NCBI RefSeq assembly: GCF_000214705.1
Contig: NC_015573.1
Location: 1,734,911 to 1,798,910, forward strand
DNA from: Desulfofundulus kuznetsovii DSM 6115
GTDB lineage: Bacteria > Bacillota > Desulfotomaculia > Desulfotomaculales > Desulfovirgulaceae
Length of the DNA: 64,000 bases
Direction of reading: 5' to 3'
Part shown: one piece after another, positions 27,185 to 35,078 of the stretch
How positions within the stretch are numbered: position 1 is the first letter of the stretch
How the letters are laid out: every line of letters starts with the position of its first letter
Program-made: the position numbers and the translations under genes
The notes under the pieces: generated by a model
The model's input: the letters and a program-made list of their open reading frames with translations, nothing else
Told to the model about the DNA's origin: nothing
Databases searched by the model: none

Positions 27185-28450
27185 TCAATATCGCGTTCCC
27201 AGCTGTTCCACCCGCTCTTTCGGGCTGATGATGCTGGTGATGCGCACACCGAAATTCTCGTTTACCACCACCACTTCCCCCCGGGCCACCAGGGTGCCGT
27301 TCACCAGCACCTCCACCGGTTCATCCACCAGGGAGGAAAGTTCCACAATGGCTCCCGGAGTTAGGCTCAGTACCTCTTTAATTGGCCGCCGGGTGCGGCC
27401 CAGGACTACACTGACCTTTAAGGGGATGTCCAGCAACAGCTCCAGCTTGCGCTGTTCCTCTTCGCTTAAGGTGCCGAAAGTACGCCTTTCATCGCCCCCA
27501 GGCGGTGCCCCCACAGCCCTTGCCGGGGGTGGTTCCGCCCGGGCAGCCGCCGGCTGTGGGTCAGGGGGCGGGACGGCCTCCTGCTTTCCGGCTGCCGGTT
27601 CCGGTGCGGGAGCTGTCGTCTGGGCCATCAGCTGCCCCAGAAGCATGGCGGCCTCCTCTTTGGCCGTCTCCAGACTCATGATCTGCATGATCTCCGTATC
27701 CACCAGATCGCCGATGGTCATCTTGAAGGAAACCACGACAATGGGGTCTTCGGTGGGCAGCCGGTAACCGGCCCCTCCTTCGGACACCTCCAGTACCGTG
27801 GTCTGGGGCGGGGAGATGTTGATGGTACGGCGGAAGATGGTGGCCAGGGAGGTGGAGGCCGTGCCGATCATCTGGTTCATGGCTTCCGAGGCTGCTGAAA
27901 GCTCCAGTTCGGAAATCTGCTCGGCCACATTGGTGCCGTCGCCGCCCATCATCAAATCGGCCATGACCATGGCGTCCTTTAACTGGATGATGAGCACGTT
28001 GAACCCCTTGAGCCCTTCCTTAAACTCCACCTGAATGATTACATAGGGCACCTTGAAGGTGGAAAAAAACTCCTCCTGGGTGCAGGTTACTACCCGGGGA
28101 CTGGTAATGGTTACTTTCTGGCTCAGCAGTTCGGACAGGGTGGTGGCCGCCGACCCCATGGAAATGTTGCCGATTTCCCCCAGGGCGTCCCTTTCTTCGG
28201 GGGTCAGGTCCACCGCCGGCCTGCAGCCTGCGGTGGGCGCTTCACCCGCTGCCTGGCTGGCGCCTGCCGGTTCCCCGGGTGCCGGTTCTGGAGTTTCCCC
28301 GGGGCCGTCTGTCGGGACCTCCACTTCCAGGGCAGGCGCGGCCGTGGCCGCCACCTCACCCGCCGCTTCCGGCGCAGATTCTCCGGCAGCAGCCTTTAAC
28401 AGGGCGTCTATTTCTTCCTGACTTAAAAACTGATTGTTATCGGGCACCAT
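27185..28450 (-). CDS. fliY: Flagellar motor switch phosphatase FliY
   Basis: A 421-residue Gram-positive type switch protein. The N-terminal peptide QFLSQEEIDALL matches the CheY-P binding motif of FliM/FliY. A CheC-like phosphatase domain follows with both E-x2-N active-site helices visible (ERDALGEIGNISMGSAATTL and ELSAASEAMNQMIGTAS). A proline/alanine-rich linker then leads to a C-terminal FliN domain (LELLLDIPLKVSVVLGRTRR to the end). FliY removes phosphate from CheY-P at the motor and forms part of the C-ring. It overlaps the end of fliM by 14 bp and is the last gene of the long flagellar operon, unlike B. subtilis where it sits early. Confidence 0.93.
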   Translation of the reverse strand: MVPDNNQFLSQEEIDALLKAAAGESAPEAAGEVAATAAPALEVEVPTDGPGETPEPAPGEPAGASQAAGEAPTAGCRPAVDLTPEERDALGEIGNISMGSAATTLSELLSQKVTITSPRVVTCTQEEFFSTFKVPYVIIQVEFKEGLKGFNVLIIQLKDAMVMADLMMGGDGTNVAEQISELELSAASEAMNQMIGTASTSLATIFRRTINISPPQTTVLEVSEGGAGYRLPTEDPIVVVSFKMTIGDLVDTEIMQIMSLETAKEEAAMLLGQLMAQTTAPAPEPAAGKQEAVPPPDPQPAAARAEPPPARAVGAPPGGDERRTFGTLSEEEQRKLELLLDIPLKVSVVLGRTRRPIKEVLSLTPGAIVELSSLVDEPVEVLVNGTLVARGEVVVVNENFGVRITSIISPKERVEQLGTRY

Positions 28451-29432
28451 TCATTTCCTCCCCGAAAAGCGATACCACCTGCACCGCCATATTCTGTCCC
28501 ACCCGGCCGGCCTGTACCCCGAACTTGCGCTCCCCTTCCACGTAAAGCTCCAGGTCCTGATTGAGGTGGCGGTTCAGTACCAGTACATCTCCTTCCTGCA
28601 GTTGCAATAGTTCATGCACGGTGATTTCCGTTTCTCCCAGGATTACCTGCAATTCTACCCGGGAAAAGCTCACCCAGTGGCTCAGCCGCTCCAGATCCTC
28701 CGGGCGGGGGGCCCCCACCTGGCGGCTGAACTGCTGGCGCACCGAAAGCCGGGATATCACCGGCTCCATCAATATGTACGGCAGGCAGAGATTGATAAAG
28801 CCCCGCTCTTCTTCGTTAATGGCTACGGCAAAGGTAATGAGGGCTACCACTTCGTTGGGTGAGTACAGCTGCTGCATGCGGGGGTTGGATTCGATGGCTT
28901 CGACCCGGGGCTCTACGGTATAAAAATCATGCCAGGCAAGAGCCAGGTGCTCTAAAATGCGTTCCACCAGCCGTCTTACCACGGTCAGCTCAATGTCCGT
29001 CAGTTCCCTCATCTGATCGGCGGAAGTGCCCGGTCCCCCAAAAAGCAGGTCCAGCATCGGGAAAACCACCTGGGTGTTGATTTCCATCAAGGCCGAGCCT
29101 TCCAGGGGCTTTAAACCGAAGACGGCCAGGGCCGTGGGACTGGGAATGGAACGGATAAATTCTTCGTAAATCATTTGTCCCACCGAGGCCATTTCCACGT
29201 TGACCGCAGTCCGCAGGTAACCGGAAAGAAAGCTGGACAAAAGCCGGGCAAAATGCTGGTGCAACATTTCCAGGGTGCGCAGGTGTTCTTTGGAAAACTT
29301 GTTCGGCCGGCGGAAGTCGTAAGGTTTGACCGGAGGAGCCGGAGGCTTTTTTACTTCGTCCAGACTCAGCTCGCCGGAAGTAAGGGCCGCCAGAAGGGAA
29401 TCTATTTCCCCCTGACTCAAGACTTCCTGCAT
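28437..29432 (-). CDS. fliM: Flagellar motor switch protein FliM
   Basis: A 331-residue C-ring protein. The N-terminus VLSQGEIDSLLAAL is the CheY-P binding segment, the middle CheC-like domain includes the FliG-contacting GGxG-type region (LLFGGPGTSADQ), and the C-terminal SPOA/FliN-like domain (VILGETEITVHELLQLQEGDVL) ends the protein. It transmits the CheY-P signal to FliG to switch rotation. Located beside fliY and cheY at the distal end of the operon, whereas in many Firmicutes it follows fliL. Confidence 0.95.
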   Translation of the reverse strand: MQEVLSQGEIDSLLAALTSGELSLDEVKKPPAPPVKPYDFRRPNKFSKEHLRTLEMLHQHFARLLSSFLSGYLRTAVNVEMASVGQMIYEEFIRSIPSPTALAVFGLKPLEGSALMEINTQVVFPMLDLLFGGPGTSADQMRELTDIELTVVRRLVERILEHLALAWHDFYTVEPRVEAIESNPRMQQLYSPNEVVALITFAVAINEEERGFINLCLPYILMEPVISRLSVRQQFSRQVGAPRPEDLERLSHWVSFSRVELQVILGETEITVHELLQLQEGDVLVLNRHLNQDLELYVEGERKFGVQAGRVGQNMAVQVVSLFGEEMNGAR

Positions 29433-29452
29433 TCAATGTGCCCCCTTTTGTA

Positions 29453-29827
29453 TTACTTGCGGGAGCGGGCCAATACCCGCTCAATGGCCTGCAGGAGACG
29501 GTCCTGCTGGAAAGGCTTGACAATGAAATCCCTGGCCCCGGCCTGGATGGCGTCCATGACCATGGCCTGCTGGCCCATGGCGCTGACCATGATGATACTG
29601 GCGTTGGGATCAATGGCTCTAATGGCCTTCACCGCCTCAATGCCGTCCATCTCGGGCATGGTGATGTCCATGGTGACCAGGTCGGGCTTTAATTCCACGT
29701 ACATTTCCATGGCCTGCTTGCCGTTTTCAGCTTCCCCCGCCACCTCGTAGCCGTTTTTGGTGACGATGTTTTTAATCATCATGCGCATGAAGGCGGCGTC
29801 GTCAACCACCAGGATCCTTTTACCCAT
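29453..29827 (-). CDS. cheY: Chemotaxis response regulator CheY
   Basis: A 124-residue single receiver domain. The acidic pocket D9-D10, the phospho-acceptor D54 (DLVTMDITMPEMDG), the switch Ser in MVSAMGQ and the conserved Lys in FIVKPF are all present. No output domain. CheA phosphorylates it and CheY-P binds FliM/FliY. The usual kinase gene cheA is not in this window, so it must be encoded elsewhere. Preceded by GGGGGA before the ATG. Flanked by cheC and fliM, which encode its phosphatase and its motor target. Confidence 0.95.
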   Translation of the reverse strand: MGKRILVVDDAAFMRMMIKNIVTKNGYEVAGEAENGKQAMEMYVELKPDLVTMDITMPEMDGIEAVKAIRAIDPNASIIMVSAMGQQAMVMDAIQAGARDFIVKPFQQDRLLQAIERVLARSRK

Positions 29828-29857
29828 GCTGTTTCCCCCTCACATATATTAAGAGCT

Positions 29858-30478
29858 CTACCCTTCGTTGAAACCAAGAGCGGCCATCAGCCGGTCTATG
29901 GCACCCGGTTCGGTGAGCAGGAAAAAATGTCCCTTGATCAATGTTTCCTCCTCGTGGAATAGTTCGGTTTCAATAACCAGCACCTGTTCTTCCACCCTGC
30001 CGGCGGCCACCATCAGAGAAGTCAGCACCGCGCCCAGCATGTCGAAGGCAAACAGCGGTACGGTGGTAACCATGTTCAGTCCCGTCATCATGCTGATGGC
30101 GCTGACAAAGGAACCCGTGAGTACATTGCCGATTTCCTTTATTGCCGACTGGGCCAATTCGTCCAGTTCCCCGGTGGTTCCCACCGGCAGCCCCATGAGC
30201 ATGTCCACCAGGTGGAGGGTGCTTTCCCCGTCAAAAATATATAAAACTATTCCCGGCGCATCGCCCAGCACACGCAGGCTCACGCACCCCACCAGCTCCT
30301 CGTATCCTCCCACCAGCTCAATCATTTCTTCAAAGGGCAGAAAGCTGCTGCGGGGTACGCGCATGTTCACCCGGCGGTTGATTAACTGGGCCAGGGAAGT
30401 CACCGCATTACCCAACCCGATATTGCCGATTTCTTTAAGGGCGTCCAGTTCCACCGGTGAAAGAGGCCTGTAGCTCAA
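29858..30478 (-). CDS. cheC: CheY-P phosphatase CheC
   Basis: A 206-residue CheC with two phosphatase helices, each carrying the Glu-x-x-Asn pair: ELDALKEIGNIGLGNAV near the N-terminus and AQSAIKEIGNVLTGSFV near residue 105. It dephosphorylates CheY-P and binds CheD, which couples adaptation to receptors. The TTG start overlaps the cheR stop (TTGA) and follows a run of Gs, so translation is coupled. Together with CheD and FliY this gives the Bacillus-type adaptation system. Confidence 0.92.
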   Translation of the reverse strand: MSYRPLSPVELDALKEIGNIGLGNAVTSLAQLINRRVNMRVPRSSFLPFEEMIELVGGYEELVGCVSLRVLGDAPGIVLYIFDGESTLHLVDMLMGLPVGTTGELDELAQSAIKEIGNVLTGSFVSAISMMTGLNMVTTVPLFAFDMLGAVLTSLMVAAGRVEEQVLVIETELFHEEETLIKGHFFLLTEPGAIDRLMAALGFNEG

Positions 30479-31263
30479 GACTCCCCCCCCTTTGCTCCCC
30501 GCTTGCGATAAAAACAGGTACGCACCTTTTCCAGCCCCAGCTGGTGATAATTAAAAATCATTTCACTTCCCCCAATGAATAGTACCCCTTCCGGTGCCAG
30601 GGCCCGGACAAGTTTCTCGTTCAACCTGTCCTGGGCTTCCCGGGTGAAATAAATGGTTACGTTGCGGCACAGGATCAGGTCATAGCCCTGGCCGAAGGGA
30701 TCGTTCAGCAGGTCGTGGCGGCGGAAGGTCACCCGCCGGCGAAACTTTTCATTAATGACGTAAAAACCGTTTTCCCGGTCAAAAAACCGGGCCAGCCGCT
30801 GCGGGCTGACGTTGCGTACAGCCTCGGGAGGATACCGGCCCTCTTTTGCTTTGACCAGGATGTTTTGATCTATGTCCGTGGCCTCCAGGTGGTGCAGGTG
30901 TCCCGGGGTAAGCTCTTCCAGGATGATGGCTACCGAGTATGGTTCGGCGCCCGTTGCGCAACCGGCGCTCCATATTTTCAGCGTTCTTTTTTCTTTTAAA
31001 AGGGCGGGTAAAATAACGCTCTCCAGCTCCCGGAACCTTTCCGGGTCCCGGAAAAATTCCGACACGTTTATGGTTAGATAATCCAGAAAGGATTGGTAGG
31101 CCTGGGAATCATCCTTCAGCTTCTGGAATAATGCTCCATAACCGGCAAGCTGTTGCCGCACCAGGTAGGCATCCAGCCGCCTTTTGAGCTGGGTTTCCTT
31201 GTAGCTGTTCAGGTCAAGGCGAAAGTGCTGGCGCACCATTTCTTTGAACCGGGCAAAATCCAT
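30475..31263 (-). CDS. cheR: Chemotaxis methyltransferase CheR
   Basis: A 262-residue S-adenosylmethionine-dependent methyltransferase. The N-terminal all-helical domain (ETQLKRRLDAYLVRQQ) binds receptors, and the catalytic domain includes IWSAGCATGAEPYSVAIIL (SAM loop), HLEATDIDQNILVKAKEG and YDLILCRNVTIYFTREAQDRL. It methylates glutamates on chemoreceptors. Its opposing esterase CheB is not encoded here. Start ATG lies 2 bp after the cheD stop, with AAGGTGA as ribosome binding site. Confidence 0.93.
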   Translation of the reverse strand: MDFARFKEMVRQHFRLDLNSYKETQLKRRLDAYLVRQQLAGYGALFQKLKDDSQAYQSFLDYLTINVSEFFRDPERFRELESVILPALLKEKRTLKIWSAGCATGAEPYSVAIILEELTPGHLHHLEATDIDQNILVKAKEGRYPPEAVRNVSPQRLARFFDRENGFYVINEKFRRRVTFRRHDLLNDPFGQGYDLILCRNVTIYFTREAQDRLNEKLVRALAPEGVLFIGGSEMIFNYHQLGLEKVRTCFYRKRGAKGGES

Positions 31264-31264
31264 G

Positions 31265-31774
31265 TCAAATCACCTTCAATTTGCTCCCCAGCATGCGGAT
31301 GCTTACCTGGCCATTGCTGGTGTCGAAAATCATGGTTCGCCCCCGGTTGCCTCCCACCTCTTCGGCCAGGATGGGAATACCCGCTTCTTTTAACAGCGCC
31401 CGGGCCTTTTCCACGTTGCGCTGTCCGATATTCAGGATCATTTTGTTGTCCAGACCCGAGAACATCTGGGCTCCCCCCACCAGCTTGGCCTGCAGGCGGT
31501 TCAAATGGGCACCGTTTTTTCTCATCTCGTCAATCAACAGCGGAATGCCCAGATCGGCAAATTTGGCCGGCTTGGTGACGTTGCTGAACTGGGTGCTGTC
31601 GGGGAGCATCAGGTGTAAAAGCCCGCCCAGTTTGAGCACGGGATCGTAGAGGCTGACTCCCACGCAGGAACCCAGGCCCAGGGTAATCAGCCGGGCCGGG
31701 TCCCTGCCGATTTTATAGTCGGCTATGCCGACCTGTATTTCCACAGGGTCGCTGGCGACCTTGGCCGGCTCCAT
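31265..31774 (-). CDS. cheD: Chemoreceptor glutamine deamidase CheD
   Basis: A 169-residue CheD. The catalytic Cys and His lie in ITLGLGSCVGVSLYDPVLKLGGLLHLMLP, with a downstream Thr-rich KYADLGIP-like segment (FADLGIPLLIDEM) and AKLVGGAQMFS. It deamidates receptor glutamines and interacts with CheC. I set the start at the ATG at 31774 because AGGAGG precedes it by 6 nt; the longer frame beginning at 31813 would translate through that ribosome binding site and into the adjacent palindromic repeat. Sits between a repeat element and cheR. Confidence 0.9.
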   Translation of the reverse strand: MEPAKVASDPVEIQVGIADYKIGRDPARLITLGLGSCVGVSLYDPVLKLGGLLHLMLPDSTQFSNVTKPAKFADLGIPLLIDEMRKNGAHLNRLQAKLVGGAQMFSGLDNKMILNIGQRNVEKARALLKEAGIPILAEEVGGNRGRTMIFDTSNGQVSIRMLGSKLKVI

Positions 31775-31811
31775 TCCATTCCTCCTTTTGAGGCTCCTGC
31801 CGTTGTTCGTC

Positions 31812-31914
31812 AAATATTCAGTAAACCCGGTTGGATGCGGCGCTGTCCTCGCTCACTCCAGTGCTCCGCGCCGACAGCACCGCATCCTCCTCATAACGGT
31901 TTTACTGAATATTT
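31812..31914. repeat. 103-bp palindromic repeat, copy A
   Basis: An imperfect inverted repeat between flgG and cheD. The ends AAATATTCAGTAAA and TTTACTGAATATTT are perfect inverses, inner arms GATGCGGCGCTGTC and GACAGCACCGCATC also pair, and the centre holds GCTCACTCCAGTGCTCCGCGC. A near-identical copy is at 46315-46418. No transposase is encoded. It would form a long hairpin in both DNA and the flagellar mRNA. Confidence 0.85.
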
Positions 31915-31940
31915 ATGACTGTCCCGAGCAGGTACCGGTT

Positions 31941-32738
31941 TTACTTGCGCAGGTTGTTGGCCATACTCCATATTTCATCGGCAGAGCTTACCACCCGCAA
32001 ATTCAGCTGGTAGACCCGCTGGGCCTCGATCAGGCTGGTTAACTCGATCGTCAGGGCTACGTTGGAGGCTTCCAAACAACCCTGGATCAGGGTGCCTGTA
32101 ACGCTGGACCCCGGATAATCTTCATCCGGCTCGCCGCTGGCCGCCGTAGCCAGGTAGAGGCTGTCCCCCCGGGCGGCAAGACCTGCCGGGTTGGGAAAGG
32201 AGTAAAGGGTAAGCCGGCCTGCTTCTTCCTGCCGGTCATTGTTTATTATCGTCACCCGCCCGTCGGAATGAAGGGTGACGGACTGATATTCGGGGGGCAA
32301 AATTATTTCCGGTTCCAGGGGATAACCCTGTTCAGTGATCAGGCGCCCGTCAGAACTCACGGTAAACCTGCCATTTCTGGTGTAGGCGTATTCGCCGCCG
32401 GGCAGTTGCACCCGGAAAAAGCCTTTACCCTGGATGGCCACGTCGAGTGGCCGTCCGGTCCGGATCAAACTGCCGGGTCGAAAATCCCGGGAGATTGCGG
32501 CCGCCCGCACACCGCCTCCCTCCGGGGGCGTGGGGCCGGGGGTGTTTGCTCCCGGCGCAGTTTGTCTTTCGGCGGGGATACCCTCGCGACCCATTTCCTG
32601 GTAGAGCAGGTCGGCAAAGCTAACCCCCTGTTTTTTGTAGGCTTGCGTGTTGATGTTGGCCAGATTGTTGGCGCAGGTATCCAGGCGGATCTGCTGGGCA
32701 GTCAGCCCCGCAGCACCGGTCGAAAGGGCTCGCAGCAT
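31941..32738 (-). CDS. flgG: Flagellar rod protein FlgG
   Basis: A 265-residue hook-basal-body family protein. The conserved N-terminus (LSTGAAGLTAQQIRLDTCANNLANINTQAYKK with the ANNLAN motif), the central LDVAIQGKGFFRVQLPGGEYAYTRNG segment and the C-terminal helix (LIEAQRVYQLNLRVVSSADEIWSMANNLRK) fit FlgG, the distal rod. Exported by the flagellar type III system without a cleaved signal. Paired with flgF just upstream, next to fliA. The ATG follows GAGGTGA closely. Assignment between FlgF and FlgG rests on order and the RxYxxN-type end, so it is slightly uncertain. Confidence 0.85.
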   Translation of the reverse strand: MLRALSTGAAGLTAQQIRLDTCANNLANINTQAYKKQGVSFADLLYQEMGREGIPAERQTAPGANTPGPTPPEGGGVRAAAISRDFRPGSLIRTGRPLDVAIQGKGFFRVQLPGGEYAYTRNGRFTVSSDGRLITEQGYPLEPEIILPPEYQSVTLHSDGRVTIINNDRQEEAGRLTLYSFPNPAGLAARGDSLYLATAASGEPDEDYPGSSVTGTLIQGCLEASNVALTIELTSLIEAQRVYQLNLRVVSSADEIWSMANNLRK

Positions 32739-32787
32739 GGGATCACCTCATTAGGATATGTCTTATCGCCCGGGCGGCAGAAGGGCG

Positions 32788-33558
32788 TTACCGCAGCGCT
32801 CCCACCCGGTTGACCGCCAGGTCCAGAAGCTGGTCCTGGGCCTGCAGGATGCGCTGGTTGGCTTCGTAGGAACGGATGGCGCTGACCAGCTGCACCATGG
32901 AAGCGGCGGGATCCACATTGGCTCCTTCGAGATAGCCCTGGCGCACTTCGGGATTGACCGCCGGTTGGGCGCTGCCGGCCGGAGCCGTATAGTAGTTGTC
33001 TCCGGTTTTGGCCAGCAGGTTGAGATCGGCAAATTGTACAATTCGCAGGCGGTCTATCGTTCCCTGCCCGGGCCGGATGATTTCTCCCCCGGCAGTTATG
33101 CGGAAATCATCGTTTTCTACCTGTACCGGGCCGGTTTCCCCCAGCACCCGGTTGCCCCGGGAGTCCACCAGGTAGCCCTCGCCGTCTATCGCCAGGTCGC
33201 CGTCGCGGGTGTAACGTTCCCCCTGTGGTGTCTGAATCACCAGGAATGTATTGGCGGTGGCCAGGGCCAGGTGGGTGTTTTTACCCGTCGGTTTCAGAGA
33301 ACCGGGGGAAAAATTTGTTACCACCCGGGTGACGGCCACGCCCTGGTTGGTTACGCCCACATAGCGCCAGCGGGGCCCGATTGTCGCGGGTCCCCGGTCC
33401 TGCTGTTCCACCAGCAGGAGTTCGGGAAAAGGTTTTTGAATGACGCCGTCTGCCTTGAAGCCGCTGGTGGAGGCGTTGGCCAGGTTGTTGGCCAGCACGT
33501 CCAGCCGGGCCTGCTGCACGCCCAGGCCGGAAGCGGCGGTATAAATGCCACGGATCAT
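32788..33558 (-). CDS. flgF: Flagellar rod protein FlgF
   Basis: A 256-residue rod protein of the FlgF/FlgG family. N-terminus MIRGIYTAASGLGVQQARLDVLANNLANASTSGFKA carries the ANNLAN motif; the middle has HLALATANTFLVIQTPQGERYTRDG; the C-terminal helix is MVQLVSAIRSYEANQRILQAQDQ. It forms part of the proximal rod. The gene lies between fliA and flgG. A GC-rich hairpin lies in the gap before it (33605-33646). Start ATG with GGGGGA ahead. Confidence 0.85.
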   Translation of the reverse strand: MIRGIYTAASGLGVQQARLDVLANNLANASTSGFKADGVIQKPFPELLLVEQQDRGPATIGPRWRYVGVTNQGVAVTRVVTNFSPGSLKPTGKNTHLALATANTFLVIQTPQGERYTRDGDLAIDGEGYLVDSRGNRVLGETGPVQVENDDFRITAGGEIIRPGQGTIDRLRIVQFADLNLLAKTGDNYYTAPAGSAQPAVNPEVRQGYLEGANVDPAASMVQLVSAIRSYEANQRILQAQDQLLDLAVNRVGALR

Positions 33559-33604
33559 GATCAGGGTTCCCCCTTGTTCGGAGATTTAGTGTGACTGATT
33601 CGCC

Positions 33605-33646
33605 AGGCACGGCGTTTTCCTCCGATCGCTCCGGTGCTCCGTGCCT
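33605..33646. repeat. Hairpin in fliA-flgF gap, related to the palindromic repeats
   Basis: AGGCACGG and CCGTGCCT form a perfect 8-bp stem around a 26-nt loop that contains CGCTCCGGTGCTCC, similar to the centre of the 103-bp repeats. It lies between fliA and flgF. There is no U-tract on the minus-strand side, so it is unlikely to be a terminator. Confidence 0.5.
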
Positions 33647-33650
33647 TCAG

Positions 33651-34403
33651 CTAGCTCAGTTCCGCCAGCTTCTTGCGCAGGCGGTTGATGGCCCGGCTGT
33701 GCAGCTGGCAGACCCTTGATTCGGAAACTTCCAGCACGGCTCCGATTTCCTTTAAAGTAAGCCCCTCCTGGTAGTACAGGGCCAGCACCAGCTGGTCCTT
33801 TTCCGGCAGGCTGGCCACGGCGCGGGCCAAAAGTTCCTTGTTTTCCTCCTCGGTGATGCGGTCCAGGGGGTCGGGGCTGGTTTCGTCGGGCAGCAGGTCC
33901 CCCAGCCGGACGGGCTCACCGTTGCCCGCGGCCACCATTTCATCCAGGGAAAGGGTGAACAGCCGGTACAGCTGGCTGTCCAGGTAGTGCACTTCGGCCT
34001 GGGAAATACCCATTTCCTGCGCCACTGCCTCCATGGATACCTTTTCCTGGTGTATGTTTTCCAGCTTCTCCCGGGCAGCCCTGAGCCGCTGTAATTTGTA
34101 CCACAGGGTGCGGGGCATCCAGTTTGCCCGGCGCACCTCGTCCAGCATGGCTCCCCGCACCCGGGTACTGGCGTAAGCTTCAAAATTGCACCCCATGTCG
34201 GGGTCGAATTTGTCAATTGCTTCTATTAAACCAAAAATCCCGCAGCTTTCCAGGTCCTCCTGGCTCAAGCAAGCAGGCAGCTTGACAGCCAGCCGGCCGG
34301 CCAGGTACTTGACCAGCCAGAGGTAAGACAGGATGAGCTGGTGGCGGATTTCCGGGCTCTTCGTTCGCTTGTACTCCTGCCAGAGCTTCTCCTTATTATC
34401 CAC
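33651..34403 (-). CDS. fliA: Flagellar sigma factor FliA (sigma-28/SigD/WhiG)
   Basis: A 250-residue sigma-70 family factor with regions 2, 3 and 4 but no region 1: KLPACLSQEDLESCGIFGLIEAIDKFDP and NFEAYASTRVRGAMLDEVRRANWMPRT (region 2), MEAVAQEMGISQAEVH (region 3), and a helix-turn-helix in GLTLKEIGAVLEVSESRVCQLHSRAINRLR (region 4). It directs late flagellar gene transcription and should be held by FlgM, encoded at 58631-58933. GTG start at 34403, 4 bp after the PilZ gene's stop. Confidence 0.93.
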   Translation of the reverse strand: MDNKEKLWQEYKRTKSPEIRHQLILSYLWLVKYLAGRLAVKLPACLSQEDLESCGIFGLIEAIDKFDPDMGCNFEAYASTRVRGAMLDEVRRANWMPRTLWYKLQRLRAAREKLENIHQEKVSMEAVAQEMGISQAEVHYLDSQLYRLFTLSLDEMVAAGNGEPVRLGDLLPDETSPDPLDRITEEENKELLARAVASLPEKDQLVLALYYQEGLTLKEIGAVLEVSESRVCQLHSRAINRLRKKLAELS

Positions 34404-34407
34404 GCTC

Positions 34408-35052
34408 TCACATCCTGGTGAGCCGGGCCTGTTCGGCCATGCACTGGAAGATGTAGCGCATGATCAGATCCTGCTGGGCGGTTGTAATATCCACAAACTC
34501 CAGGGCCACGTGGTATTTTGACTTTTCCCTTTCCTGAAGACGCACCACCCGGCCCCGGAGTTCCATTTTCCGGGCACCGGTGCGCAGGGGCAGGTTGAAC
34601 TCCACCAGCAGTTCCCTGCCGGGCAGGACCGGTTCGTCCATGGCCAGAAGCATACCCCCGCCGCTGATGTCCACCGTAAAGGCTTTTTTGTACCGGGGGC
34701 GGCGGTTTTTCTCCGGAGGATGGGCGTAGTGGACCTCGAGGAGAGTCTTCAGACGCACGTGCTGGCGCTGCTGCACCCGCTGGCAATCTCCCGTGGGAGC
34801 CAGGCGGTAAAGGGGTATGGCTTCTATGGTACGCCCCAGGCAGCGGGCGGGGAAAATGAAGCTGGCATTTTCGTCGAAAAAACGGACCTTTACATTATCG
34901 CCCGGCGTCAGGACGAGCACATCCCCCCGCAGGCGGGGCAGGGCGATGTGCAGTTCACCGCCTTTGATGTCCTGGATGGTGGAGGCGTACCAGTCCCTTT
35001 CCCCCTCCCTCGCCACCTGTATCTTCTGGTTGATCCTGAGCTGGTCCAACAA
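34408..35052 (-). CDS. ycgR: c-di-GMP-binding flagellar brake protein (YcgR/PilZ)
   Basis: A 214-residue protein with an N-terminal YcgR-like barrel (INQKIQVAREGERDWYASTIQDI) and a C-terminal PilZ domain. The c-di-GMP motifs are intact: RQHVR (RxxxR, ~95) and DISGGG ((D/N)xSxxG, ~130). On binding c-di-GMP such proteins slow the motor by contacting FliG/MotA. Its place in the main flagellar operon, which itself starts with a c-di-GMP riboswitch, means the signal acts twice. It occupies the site where cheB-cheA-cheW usually lie in Firmicutes. TTG start with GGGAGG 9 nt ahead. Confidence 0.88.
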   Translation of the reverse strand: MLDQLRINQKIQVAREGERDWYASTIQDIKGGELHIALPRLRGDVLVLTPGDNVKVRFFDENASFIFPARCLGRTIEAIPLYRLAPTGDCQRVQQRQHVRLKTLLEVHYAHPPEKNRRPRYKKAFTVDISGGGMLLAMDEPVLPGRELLVEFNLPLRTGARKMELRGRVVRLQEREKSKYHVALEFVDITTAQQDLIMRYIFQCMAEQARLTRM

Positions 35053-35078
35053 TATGCGTGACCTCCCGTACAGTTTCC

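Noticed and set aside
31812..31914. Palindromic repeat as a transcription terminator
   Set aside because: The hairpin is long with mismatched inner arms and no U-tract, and genes in the same operon continue on both sides with the same orientation.
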